Source of the DNA: Roseateles noduli
GTDB lineage: Bacteria > Pseudomonadota > Gammaproteobacteria > Burkholderiales > Burkholderiaceae_C
Direction of reading: 5' to 3'
Assembly (NCBI GenBank): GCA_002205125.1
Contig: NIOE01000007.1
Coordinates: 186,001-250,000, forward strand
Length of the DNA: 64,000 nucleotides
In this document: positions 37,910-45,853 of the stretch, one piece after another
Layout of the letters: every line of letters begins with the position of its first letter
Position numbering within the stretch: the stretch's first letter is position 1
Notes under the pieces: generated by a model
The model's database searches: none
Seen by the model: only the letters and a program-made list of their open reading frames with translations
What the model was told of the DNA's origin: nothing
Made by a program: the position numbers and the translations under genes

Positions 37910-37991
37910 CCCTCGTAGGTTGCCGGACGACATCGAAGGATGTCGCCGGTGAAACAAAGACACGGGACCCGAGTCCCACGAGGGAGTTGCG
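37910..37991 (+). ncRNA. structured 5' leader (three-way junction) over the S41 protease RBS
   Basis: Three helices can be read directly. P1 pairs CCCTCGT (37910-37916) with ACGAGGG (37978-37984). P2 is a long hairpin (37923-37949) pairing CCGG-CGACATC with GATGTCG-CCGG, with one bulged A and a GAAG loop. P3 pairs GGGAC (37964-37968) with GTCCC (37973-37977). Junction strands are AGGTTG and TGAAACAAAGACAC, and P3 abuts P1. The 3' strand of P1 contains part of the ribosome-binding site (AGGGAG, five bases before the ATG), so P1 formation would block translation. The P2 tetraloop-type cap and the CAAAG junction recall class I c-di-GMP (GEMM) riboswitches, but the conserved GEMM 5' strand is not evident. 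The structure was read by eye, not computed. Confidence 0.55.
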
Positions 37992-39662
37992 ATGAATCGA
38001 TCCGCGATGTTGCGGGTGGCGCGTCTGGCCGTGGCCGGCGCAGTCGGAGCGATGGTGCTGACCGCCTGCGGCGGCGGCGGCGGTGAGAGCGGCGTGCCCC
38101 TGAACGGCGGCAGCAACACCGGCGGCGGCGGCGGCGGCGGCAACAGCGGCGGCACCGTCGGCGGCGGCGGCAACACCGGTGGGAACACCGGCGGCCCGCT
38201 GCAGGCCAGTTCCACCTACGCCCAGCAATGCGCGCCGGGCAACACGGAAGCGGCCTCCAATCTCCGCACCGCGTCGCTGGGCACCGAGAAGAACTGGATC
38301 CGCGCCTACTTCGATGAGGCCTACCTGTGGCGTGAGGACGTGCCCTCGATCGACGCCTCGGCGGCCGCGTACAGCGGCAGCGACGTCGGCGCCGCGCTGA
38401 ACGCCTACTTCGACGCCCTGCTGTCGCCGGCGCTCACCGGCAGCGGCAAGCGCAAGGACCAGTTCAGCTTCGTCATGAGCACGCGCGAATGGAACGCGCT
38501 GTCGCAAGGCGGCGTGGAGGTCGGCTACGGCATCGAGTGGTCGATGAAGTCGCCGACGCCGCCGCGCGGCCTGCGCGTGGCGTTCGTGGAGCCGGGCAGC
38601 GTGGCCGAGCGGGCCGGCGTGCGCCGCGGCGACACGCTGGTGACCGCGGACGGCGCGGCGGCCGACGTGGGCGACTCGACGGGCGTGAAGACGCTCAACG
38701 GGGCGCTCTTCCCGGACGCGGCGGGTTCCAGTCACCGCCTGGTGCTGACCTCGACGGCGGGCGCCACGCGCGACGTCTCGCTGGTCGCGGGCAACATCAC
38801 CAAGACCCCGGTGCCCACCAGCCAGGTGCTGACCGCCGCCGACGGCGCGAAGGTCGGCTACATGGTCTTCAACGACCACATCCTGACGGCCGAGCAGCAG
38901 CTCATCACGGCGATGCAGAACTTCCGCGCCAGCAACGTGAGCGACCTGGTCGTGGACCTGCGCTACAACGGCGGCGGCTACCTGTTCATCGCCAGCGAGC
39001 TGGCCTACATGATCGCGGGCGGCACGGCGACCTCGGGCAAGACCTTCGAGCAGCTGCGCTACAACAGCAAGCGCTCGGCGGAGACCAGCAGCGCGGATTC
39101 GAAGACGCCGTTCTACAGCGAGTCCTGCCTGCCGTCGGGCGACAAGTGCTCGTCGGCGCAGCCGCTGCCGGCGCTCAACCTCAAGCGGGTGTTCGTGCTC
39201 GCGCAGTCGGGCACCTGCTCGGCGAGCGAGGCGCTGATCAACGGCCTGCGCGGCGTCGACGTCGAGGTGGTCCTCGTCGGCGGCACCACCTGCGGCAAGC
39301 CCTACGGCTTCACGGCCAAGGACAACTGCGGCTACAGCTACTTCCCGATCGAGTTCGTCGGCACCAACAACAAGGGCTTCGGCGACTACGCGGACGGCTT
39401 CGTGCCGGCCGGGTCGGGCGCGACGGGGGTCAAGGGTTGCCAGGTCGCGGACGACTTCAACCATGCCCTGGGCGACACCAGCGAGGCGATGCTGGCCGCG
39501 GCGCTGCAGTACCGCAGCAACGGCACCTGCCCGGCGGCGAGTGCGTCGGAGGTCGGCCACGCGCGGGCGATGGGCGTGCGCGCCGCCGGCGAGGACGCCG
39601 TCGCGCTGAGCCTGAAGAAGCTCGCGGCGCGCAGCAACCGGATCGTCGGCGGACGGCCCTGA
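37992..39662 (+). CDS. S41-family (C-terminal processing) peptidase lipoprotein
   Basis: This is a 556-residue lipoprotein. Lipobox 'MVLTAC' at about residue 26 is followed by a striking glycine-rich linker (Gly/Asn/Ser, residues 27-68). A helical N-terminal domain comes next, then a PDZ domain ('VAFVEPGSVAERAGVRRGDTLVTADG', about 195-220) and an S41 catalytic domain. The domain has 'VVDLRYNGGGYLFIASELA', the nucleophile serine in 'SGTCSASEALINGL' (about 413-417) and a lysine in 'TTCGKPYGF'. It is probably anchored at the outer membrane. Translation is expected to be controlled by the leader RNA upstream. Confidence 0.88.
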   Translation: MNRSAMLRVARLAVAGAVGAMVLTACGGGGGESGVPLNGGSNTGGGGGGGNSGGTVGGGGNTGGNTGGPLQASSTYAQQCAPGNTEAASNLRTASLGTEKNWIRAYFDEAYLWREDVPSIDASAAAYSGSDVGAALNAYFDALLSPALTGSGKRKDQFSFVMSTREWNALSQGGVEVGYGIEWSMKSPTPPRGLRVAFVEPGSVAERAGVRRGDTLVTADGAAADVGDSTGVKTLNGALFPDAAGSSHRLVLTSTAGATRDVSLVAGNITKTPVPTSQVLTAADGAKVGYMVFNDHILTAEQQLITAMQNFRASNVSDLVVDLRYNGGGYLFIASELAYMIAGGTATSGKTFEQLRYNSKRSAETSSADSKTPFYSESCLPSGDKCSSAQPLPALNLKRVFVLAQSGTCSASEALINGLRGVDVEVVLVGGTTCGKPYGFTAKDNCGYSYFPIEFVGTNNKGFGDYADGFVPAGSGATGVKGCQVADDFNHALGDTSEAMLAAALQYRSNGTCPAASASEVGHARAMGVRAAGEDAVALSLKKLAARSNRIVGGRP

Positions 39663-39703
39663 GGCCTCCGGGCGGCGCGTGTGAAGCGCGCCGCGGACAT
39701 GAC

Positions 39704-39730
39704 AACGGCCACCCTCGGGTGGCCGTTTTC
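39704..39730. terminator. bidirectional intrinsic terminator
   Basis: A perfect 10-bp stem AACGGCCACC-CTCG-GGTGGCCGTT, with T-rich ends, lies between the convergent S41 peptidase and pssA genes. Confidence 0.85.
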
Positions 39731-39794
39731 CTTGGTGACCTGGCGTCTGGACGCCGGTCCCGGACGGGAGGCGGCGGTCGAGGCCGCCGGAGGG

Positions 39795-40412
39795 TCAGAG
39801 CTTCGGAATCCGGATCCGGCTGATCATCAGCGAGCCCGAGACCGCGAACAGCAGCACCAGCGGGTGCAGCGTGAAGCCGCCGAGCTTGACGACGCCGAAC
39901 CACAACGCCTCGCCGATGGCGCCCTGCCAGGCGGCGACCCACAGCACGACCACGATCAGCAGCGAGGTCGGGATGGGCGTGCCTTCGAAGTAGGCGACCT
40001 TGTCGTTGCCGCCGGACAGGGTCTCGGCGGTGATGTTGTAGCGGGCCAGGCGCGACACGCCGCAGGCGACGAAGAAGCCCAGCACGATGCGGTCCCACAG
40101 GCCCTGCATGCCGCAGCCGTAGGCGATCACCGCCGGCGCGACGCCGAAGGAGATCACGTCCGCCAGCGAGTCGAGCTCACGCCCCATCGCGGAGCTCTTC
40201 TGGCGCCAGCGCGCGATGCGGCCGTCGAGCACGTCGAAGACCAGCGCCGCGGGGATGAGCGCGCAGGCGTAGTACAGGTGCTGCACCGTGCCGGTCTGGA
40301 GGAAGGTCATCACCGAGAACAGCGCGCCGACGCCGCAGAAGGCGTTGCCCAGGGTGAACCAGTCCGCCAGATGGAACTCGCGGATCATGGAGAAAGGCTT
40401 GGGTCGGTTCAT
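39795..40412 (-). CDS. pssA: CDP-diacylglycerol--serine O-phosphatidyltransferase
   Basis: This 205-residue inner-membrane CDP-alcohol phosphatidyltransferase makes phosphatidylserine, the precursor of phosphatidylethanolamine. The CDP-alcohol motif D-G-x2-A-R-x8-G-x3-D-x3-D is complete: 'DVLDGRIARWRQKSSAMGRELDSLADVISFG' near residues 60-90. Six or so membrane helices follow. Length and motif fit the membrane-bound (Bacillus-like) PssA type. It is transcribed towards the S41 gene and separated by a terminator. Confidence 0.92.
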   Translation of the reverse strand: MNRPKPFSMIREFHLADWFTLGNAFCGVGALFSVMTFLQTGTVQHLYYACALIPAALVFDVLDGRIARWRQKSSAMGRELDSLADVISFGVAPAVIAYGCGMQGLWDRIVLGFFVACGVSRLARYNITAETLSGGNDKVAYFEGTPIPTSLLIVVVLWVAAWQGAIGEALWFGVVKLGGFTLHPLVLLFAVSGSLMISRIRIPKL

Positions 40413-40467
40413 GGGAAGCGAGCATAAGCGAAGGCTCTGCGCTTCGCGGCAAAGGCCGCGCCCGGGG

Positions 40468-41634
40468 TCAGGCGTCGCGGGGCGCGTCGACCTTGGGCGC
40501 TTCGGGGACCGCCGTCAGGCGGCCCCAGGCCTTGCGCGTGAGGTGCAGGGCGAGCAGGCCGAAAGGCATCCGCAGCCAGTGCGAGCGCACGTACAGCGCG
40601 CTTTCCGCAAGCGCGTGTCCGGGCAGCCGGCAGCTGTCGTGGTCCGGGCGCAGCGCGCGGCGGTAGCAGGCGTCCAGCAGGCGCAGGGCCAGCGGACCCG
40701 GAGGCGGCCCGAGTTCCCCCGGCAGCGTGTCCGGGTAGGGCGTGTCCAGCAGCATCCGCGTGTAGCGCAGCGCCAGCCACAGCGGGCGGGACAGGCCGAT
40801 CCGCCGCGCGCGTTCGGCCAGCCGCGGCCAGAAGCCGTCGATGGCGCCGAACTCGCGCATCAGCGCGTCCAGGTCGAACAGGTCGCGCAGGCCGTTGGGC
40901 AGCTCGCCCTCGTGGAAGAGGTGGGCGGCGCTGTGGAGCAGCATGTCCTCGGGCGGGAGGACGAAAACGCCGGGCAGGCCAGGCAAGGGCCGCGGCGCGT
41001 CGAACAGCGCCCGGCTGTCCAGCGGCGTGCGCGCCGTCGGCGGCAGCAGCGTGTGGTGCACGTCCAGCGAGGTGCCCCGGCGCTTGTGGTGCAGCGGCGG
41101 CAGCTCGTGCATCCAGTCGCGGTAGTAGCGCTGGTCGTAGGCGTCCAGTTCGTCGTCGAACTCCCAGCCGTTCACCATCAACACCGTTTCGCAACGCGGC
41201 AGCTGCTCGGGCGGGATCAGCAGGTCGATGTCGCTGAACATGCGTCCCAGCGCCGGTGCATGCCCGCCGAGCGCGTAGGCGGCGCCCTTGAGCAGGATCA
41301 GCGGTCCGGGCAGTTCGTCCAGCGTCTGGCGCAGCAGGTCGACCTCGCGCCGCAGCATCTGGACCTGCCGCCGCGACAGCAGCAGCGCCGAGCGCAGATG
41401 CGGCTGCACCGGTGCCGGCAAGGCGGTCAGCCAACCGCCGACCTCCATCAGCTCGGCCAGCTTGCCGGCGAGGTTGGACCGCCGTGCCTGACGCAGGAGC
41501 AGGTCCCAGTCGGGCAGGCTCAGGCCGACGGCGATCGCGGGCTGCAGCAGCACGCGGACCAGCAGCGGACGACGGCGTTCGCCATGTCCATGTCCGTGGC
41601 CGTGGCCGTGGCCGTGATCATGGCGCGCGCTCAC
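40468..41634 (-). CDS. nucleotidyltransferase family protein of the HPr-rel-A locus
   Basis: This 388-residue protein has a PF14907-type nucleotidyltransferase fold: 'PLILLKGAAYALGGHAPALGRMFSDIDLLIPP' (about 111-142) with lysine K116 and the paired metal aspartates D135 and D137. Helical C-terminal parts follow. The start is GTG overlapping the TGA of the kinase gene (GTGA). Residues 5-18 are an alternating His-Gly repeat (HDHGHGHGHG..), a potential metal-binding tag encoded by a hexanucleotide repeat. It is the last gene of the four-gene cluster; it could transfer a nucleotide to, or cap, the cluster's substrate, but no substrate is known. Confidence 0.82.
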   Translation of the reverse strand: MSARHDHGHGHGHGHGHGERRRPLLVRVLLQPAIAVGLSLPDWDLLLRQARRSNLAGKLAELMEVGGWLTALPAPVQPHLRSALLLSRRQVQMLRREVDLLRQTLDELPGPLILLKGAAYALGGHAPALGRMFSDIDLLIPPEQLPRCETVLMVNGWEFDDELDAYDQRYYRDWMHELPPLHHKRRGTSLDVHHTLLPPTARTPLDSRALFDAPRPLPGLPGVFVLPPEDMLLHSAAHLFHEGELPNGLRDLFDLDALMREFGAIDGFWPRLAERARRIGLSRPLWLALRYTRMLLDTPYPDTLPGELGPPPGPLALRLLDACYRRALRPDHDSCRLPGHALAESALYVRSHWLRMPFGLLALHLTRKAWGRLTAVPEAPKVDAPRDA

Positions 41635-42545
41635 GGCGAGGTCTCCAGCAGTGCCTCGAAGTGCGCCACGGCCTCGTCGAGCCGGCTGTACTCGAAGCGG
41701 TAGCACTCGCAGGCGTCGACCAGTCGCCCCACCGCCTGGAATCCGGCCTGGCCGTGGATGTCGTAGTTGAAGGACTGCTCGGCGAGGTCCATGAACGCGC
41801 GGGCGCGCTCGATGGGCTGCAGTTGCGCGGGCGCGTCGGCGCGCCAGGCGGGCAGCACGATCCAGGCCGGTTGCGCGGGCTTGAGCCGGTGCTCGATCGC
41901 GTCCTGCGGCGGACGCACCAGCGCGACCGTGCCCTTGGACGTGTTGGGCATCGAGGCGCTGAAGTGCGCGTCCGGCGCGAAGGCGCGGATCACCGGGATC
42001 GATGCGTTCTTCAGGTTGATCGGCCGCGCCATGCCGTGGACCAGACCGGTCGACATGTCCAGCAGGCCGAGTTCATCCGACAGCAGCCGCCAGCCGCGAT
42101 GCGCCAGCGCCGCGCACAGCGTGCTCTTGCCGGAGCCTGGCGGCGCGGGCATCAGCAGCGCGCGGCCGCCGCGCTCCAGCACCGCCGAATGGATCAGCAG
42201 GTATTGATGGGCGTGCGCGGCGATGCACCAGTTGATGCCCCATTCGAGCATCGCCAGCGCCTGCGCGGCGGGCAGCGGGGTGAAGGAGCGCTGGCCGTCG
42301 AACCAGAATTCGGCGCGGCCCTGAAGCCGGCTCAGCCAATGCGGGCTGCGCAGCACGGCCACGTGGAAGTCGACGAACTCGTCCTCGTCGACAAGTTCGA
42401 AGTCGCGGTACATCGCCGCGACATCGCCGGCCAGATGGGGGATGTCCGACCGGATGCGCACGGTGAAGGGCGCGAGCCGCAATGTCACGCCGCCGTCGCG
42501 CATCCGGGCCCGCAACCCGGCGGTGTCGAGGTCCTGCAGTCTCAA
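41631..42545 (-). CDS. HprK-related kinase A
   Basis: This 304-residue P-loop kinase is related to HPr kinase/phosphorylase. The Walker A is 'PPGSGKST' (135-142), preceded by 'LLIHSAVLERGGRALLM', and 'LLSDELGLLD' (155-163) carries the metal-binding aspartate. The N-terminal 110 residues are specific to the 'HprK-rel-A' family. The start is TTG (42545) overlapping the stop of the PqqD-like gene (TTGA); no ATG fits better. No HPr (PtsH) substrate is encoded here, so its target may be a cluster protein or peptide. It is co-transcribed with the nucleotidyltransferase and PqqD-like genes. Confidence 0.85.
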   Translation of the reverse strand: MRLQDLDTAGLRARMRDGGVTLRLAPFTVRIRSDIPHLAGDVAAMYRDFELVDEDEFVDFHVAVLRSPHWLSRLQGRAEFWFDGQRSFTPLPAAQALAMLEWGINWCIAAHAHQYLLIHSAVLERGGRALLMPAPPGSGKSTLCAALAHRGWRLLSDELGLLDMSTGLVHGMARPINLKNASIPVIRAFAPDAHFSASMPNTSKGTVALVRPPQDAIEHRLKPAQPAWIVLPAWRADAPAQLQPIERARAFMDLAEQSFNYDIHGQAGFQAVGRLVDACECYRFEYSRLDEAVAHFEALLETSP

Positions 42546-42871
42546 GCGATCGGCTCCTGCGCCGCATCGTCCACGGGAAGCTCGACCAGCAGATTCACCT
42601 CCGCCAAACGCCTCAGATGCAGATCGAGCATGTCCGCGAGCGCTTCGGGGGAGGGCTGCTCGTCCCAATCGACATCCTGCGTCAGGCGCCGCAATAGCTG
42701 GTCGCGGTCAAGCGGCTGCGCGAAGAGCCATTCGGCCAGTTGCGCGCCGACGGCCGCGATGAGGTGGGTGTCCCCGCTGACGGGGTCGAAAAAGACTGCG
42801 TGCTGCTCACCCTCCCAGGCGAGCAGCACGTCGTGGATCGGTGTCCGGCAGTGCCAGACCGGTCCTGGCAT
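42542..42871 (-). CDS. PqqD-like protein, HPr-rel-A system (RRE-type peptide binder)
   Basis: This 109-residue PqqD-fold protein shows 'HAVFFDPVSGDTHLIAAVGAQLAEWLFAQPLDRDQLLRRL', three beta strands plus helices, then 'LADMLDLHLRRLAEVNLLVEL', the typical C-terminal helix and strand. PqqD domains bind leader peptides of ribosomally made, modified peptides. ATG overlaps the TGA of the upstream Tat-signal gene by one base (TGATG), and the stop overlaps the kinase TTG. The coupling implies equal production with its neighbours and suggests it recognises the upstream product. Confidence 0.85.
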   Translation of the reverse strand: MPGPVWHCRTPIHDVLLAWEGEQHAVFFDPVSGDTHLIAAVGAQLAEWLFAQPLDRDQLLRRLTQDVDWDEQPSPEALADMLDLHLRRLAEVNLLVELPVDDAAQEPIA

Positions 42872-43545
42872 CAGGGCAACGCGAGGTAGTTTTCCACCAG
42901 GTATCGCCTGTAGTCCTTCTCGGCCCAGGCCAAGCCGGTCGAGTTGGCCGGCTTGAACAAGCCGGGGCCCGTGGACGCCATCTTCTGGATCATGTCGACG
43001 CCGTTGGACAACGCGCATTCCGCCACCCGATGGCCGGCGAACATGGCGTTCAGGCGGGCGACCAGCACCAGGGTGCCGACGCCGCTGGAGCCGCCGGCGA
43101 CGAACGCGTCCGTCACCTTGACGTTCGGACCGAATTGCCAGTGTCCGGCGGGGAAGACGTTCTTGATGAGCAGATTCTTCTTGGCGTAGTCGTCTCCCCT
43201 GCCGCGGAAGGCCTGGGCAGAAACGACACCCCAAGGGGTCGTCGGGGACACTTCCCCACGCACGGTATTGCCGGTCCAGTTGGAGACGTTCCAGCACTCG
43301 GTGTTGTTGATCACGGCCGTGGCGGCGCGGGCCTTTACGCTGGCGCCGCCATCGCGCAGCAGCGCGGAACCCCAGGCCGAGGTGGTGTTGCAGTGCCAGG
43401 CCATCGCGGGACGGCTGGCCAGCGTCAGACCGACCGGCACCACGCCGGCCTGGATGAAACGGCGGCGGCGTTGCGAGACGACGGAACCCTTGACCGGGGT
43501 CGGGGTGGCCGAAGACTGCGGGGTGTTGTCGCTGCTGTTGTCCAT
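42871..43545 (-). CDS. Tat-signal protein of the HPr-rel-A locus (candidate substrate)
   Basis: This 224-residue protein begins with a hydrophilic Ser/Thr/Pro/Asn-rich region (1-24). A Tat-like signal follows ('SQRRRRFIQAGVVPVGLTLASRPAMA', residues 24-49), predicted to be cut before 'WHCNTTSAW'. The mature part has cysteines at 52, 84 and 175 or so and Gly/Asn/Thr-rich segments. It matches no family I recognise. It is the first gene of the coupled cluster and the only one with an export signal. It is thus the best candidate for a protein processed by the PqqD-like, kinase and nucleotidyltransferase products. Confidence 0.75.
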   Translation of the reverse strand: MDNSSDNTPQSSATPTPVKGSVVSQRRRRFIQAGVVPVGLTLASRPAMAWHCNTTSAWGSALLRDGGASVKARAATAVINNTECWNVSNWTGNTVRGEVSPTTPWGVVSAQAFRGRGDDYAKKNLLIKNVFPAGHWQFGPNVKVTDAFVAGGSSGVGTLVLVARLNAMFAGHRVAECALSNGVDMIQKMASTGPGLFKPANSTGLAWAEKDYRRYLVENYLALP

Positions 43546-43618
43546 ATGCTCAGCTTTCGTGGTGCTACGTCGTCCTGATTCCTGCGGACGTTCAAGCGGA
43601 TCGGCGCTCCCGTCCGAC

Positions 43619-43630
43619 CTGCGATCGCAG
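43619..43630. promoter_or_regulatory. 12-bp palindrome upstream of the HPr-rel-A cluster
   Basis: CTGCGATCGCAG is a perfect 12-bp palindrome 74 bases before the start of the cluster's first gene, within the only sizeable gap (43546-43723) between it and the ABC exporter. Possible operator. Confidence 0.3.
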
Positions 43631-43723
43631 TGTTCCATACAAGCCTGCCCCGGGATACCCCGCCCAACCCCTTGAACGGGTGGCGTGCGGCGTCCGTCAC
43701 ACGCCGGATAAGTCAGCGCCGGC

Positions 43724-45706
43724 TTACACGGAATCCTTCGCCGTTGTTGAAGTTGTATCCATGTGTCCGCCGATGGATCCGGCGGCATGAGGCGGTCGGC
43801 TCATGCCGGTGACGCCTTCAGGCGACAGCGGCTGCGCCGCAGCGTCCTTCCCCGGGCCGGCCTCGTCCGGATTGTCCAGGTCGTCCTCGACCAGGAAGCC
43901 GCCGCTCTGGTGCGCCCACAGCTTGGCGTATAGGCCGCCCTGGGCCAGCAGCGACGCGTGGTCGCCCTGTTCGACAATGCGACCCTGGTCCATCACGATC
44001 AGCCGGTCCATGGCCGCGATCGTCGACAGCCGGTGCGCGATCGCCACCACCGTCTTGCCTTCCATCAGCCGGTACAGGCTGCGCTGGATCGCGGCCTCGA
44101 CCTCGGAATCCAGCGCGCTGGTCGCCTCGTCGAGCAGCAGGATGGGCGCGTCCTTGAGCATCACCCGGGCGATCGCGATCCGCTGGCGCTGGCCGCCGGA
44201 CAGCTTCACCCCGCGTTCGCCGACGTGGGCGTCGTAGCCCTGGCGGCCCTTGGGGTCGCTCAGGCCGTCGATGAAGTCCGTCGCCTCGGCCCGCTCGGCG
44301 GCGGCGCGCATCTCCTCCTCCGTCGCGTCGGGGCGGCCGTACATCAGGTTGTCGCGGACCGAGCGGTGCAGCAGGCTGGTGTCCTGGGTCACCATGCCGA
44401 CCTGGCGTCTCAGGCTGTCCTGGGTGGCCGTGGCGATGTCCTGGCCGTCGATCAGCACCCGGCCCTTGTCCACGTCGTAGAAGCGCAGCAGCAGGTTGAC
44501 CAGCGTCGACTTGCCCGCGCCGGAACGGCCCACCACGCCGATCTTCTCGCCCGGGCGGATCGTCAGGGTCAGGTCGTGCAGCACGGTCTTGCGGCCGCCG
44601 TAGCTGAAGTCGACGTGCTCGAAGCGCACCTCGCCGCGGGTCACGGCGAGCGCTCTCGCGTCGGCCGCGTCCCGGATCGCGATCGGGCGCGACAGCGTCG
44701 TGATGCCGTCCTGCACGGTGCCGATGTTCTCGAACAGGCTGGCCATCTCCCACATGATCCAGTGCGAGATCCCGTTCAGCCGCAGTGCCATCGCGGTGGC
44801 TGCGGCGACCGCGCCGATGCCGACCTGGCCCTGCGTCCACAGCCAGACCGTCATGCCGGCGGTCGAGGCGATCAGGCCCATCGACAGCGCGTGGTTGACG
44901 ATCTCGAAGCCGCTGATCAGGCGCATCTGGCGGTAGGCGGTGTTCAAAAAGTCCTGCATCGCGCCGCGCGCGAAACCGGCTTCCCGGTGCGAGTGCGAGA
45001 ACAGCTTGACCGTGCTGATGTTGGTGTACGCGTCGGTGATGCGGCCGGTCATCAGGCTGCGGGCGTCGGCCTGGGCGGTGGCGGCCTTGCCCAGGCGCGG
45101 GACGAAGTAGCTCAGCGCCACGACGTAGCAGGCCAGCCAGCCCAGGAAGGGGAGCAGCAGCGTCGCGTCGAAGCTGCCGACGACGCCCAGCATGGTCACG
45201 AAGTAGATCGTGATGAAGACCAGGATGTCGGTGACGATCAGCCAGCATTCGCGCACGGCCAGCGCCGTCTGCATCAGCTTGGCGGAGACGCGGCCGGCGA
45301 ACTCGTCCTGGTAGAAGCTCATGCTCTGCGCCAGCAGGTGCCGGTGGAAGTTCCAGCGCAGCCGCATCGGGAAGTTGCTGGACAGCCCTTGGTACTTGCT
45401 GAGCGACTGCAACGCGATCAGCAGCGGGCTGGCCAGCAGGATACCGAGCAGCAGCAGCAGCTTGTCCTGCTGGGTGGACCACCACTGCGCGGGCGGGACC
45501 TGGCTGAGCCAGTCCACGACGGAGCCCAGCATGGAGAACAGCAGCGCCTCGAAGGCGCCGATGGCGGCGGTCAGGACGATGAGCACCGCCACCAGCCCGC
45601 GCATGCCGTGCGAGCCGGCCCAGACGAAGGCGAAGAAGCCCTGCGGCGGTTGCGGCGCCGGGGTCTGCGGAAACGGATCCACGAGTTTTTCGAACCAGCC
45701 AAACAC
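43724..45706 (-). CDS. ABC exporter (fused membrane-ATPase, Atm1/MsbA type)
   Basis: This 660-residue half-transporter has six transmembrane helices in residues 35-320 and an ATPase domain from about 365. Walker A is 'GRSGAGKST', the signature is 'LSGGQRQR', Walker B 'PILLLDEAT', and the switch histidine is in 'AIAHRLST'. The C-terminal 60 residues form a Pro/Gly/Asp-rich tail. It probably forms a homodimer. It sits 178 bases upstream of the HPr-rel-A cluster in the same direction; it could export the cluster product, but it has a separate-looking promoter distance and no peptidase (C39) domain, so the link is speculative. Confidence 0.9.
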   Translation of the reverse strand: MFGWFEKLVDPFPQTPAPQPPQGFFAFVWAGSHGMRGLVAVLIVLTAAIGAFEALLFSMLGSVVDWLSQVPPAQWWSTQQDKLLLLLGILLASPLLIALQSLSKYQGLSSNFPMRLRWNFHRHLLAQSMSFYQDEFAGRVSAKLMQTALAVRECWLIVTDILVFITIYFVTMLGVVGSFDATLLLPFLGWLACYVVALSYFVPRLGKAATAQADARSLMTGRITDAYTNISTVKLFSHSHREAGFARGAMQDFLNTAYRQMRLISGFEIVNHALSMGLIASTAGMTVWLWTQGQVGIGAVAAATAMALRLNGISHWIMWEMASLFENIGTVQDGITTLSRPIAIRDAADARALAVTRGEVRFEHVDFSYGGRKTVLHDLTLTIRPGEKIGVVGRSGAGKSTLVNLLLRFYDVDKGRVLIDGQDIATATQDSLRRQVGMVTQDTSLLHRSVRDNLMYGRPDATEEEMRAAAERAEATDFIDGLSDPKGRQGYDAHVGERGVKLSGGQRQRIAIARVMLKDAPILLLDEATSALDSEVEAAIQRSLYRLMEGKTVVAIAHRLSTIAAMDRLIVMDQGRIVEQGDHASLLAQGGLYAKLWAHQSGGFLVEDDLDNPDEAGPGKDAAAQPLSPEGVTGMSRPPHAAGSIGGHMDTTSTTAKDSV

Positions 45707-45853
45707 GGCGGTCTCCCTGTCACTTCTGCGAGACCGGTGAGCCTACAGGAGCCGGGTGTCAGGCGCACCCCACCCCCGCGCCGGTGGCGGGTGGGTGGGG
45801 TGAACGGGGGGAATCCGCGCTCGGGCGGCCCCCGCTGGGGGGCGACGCGCCGC

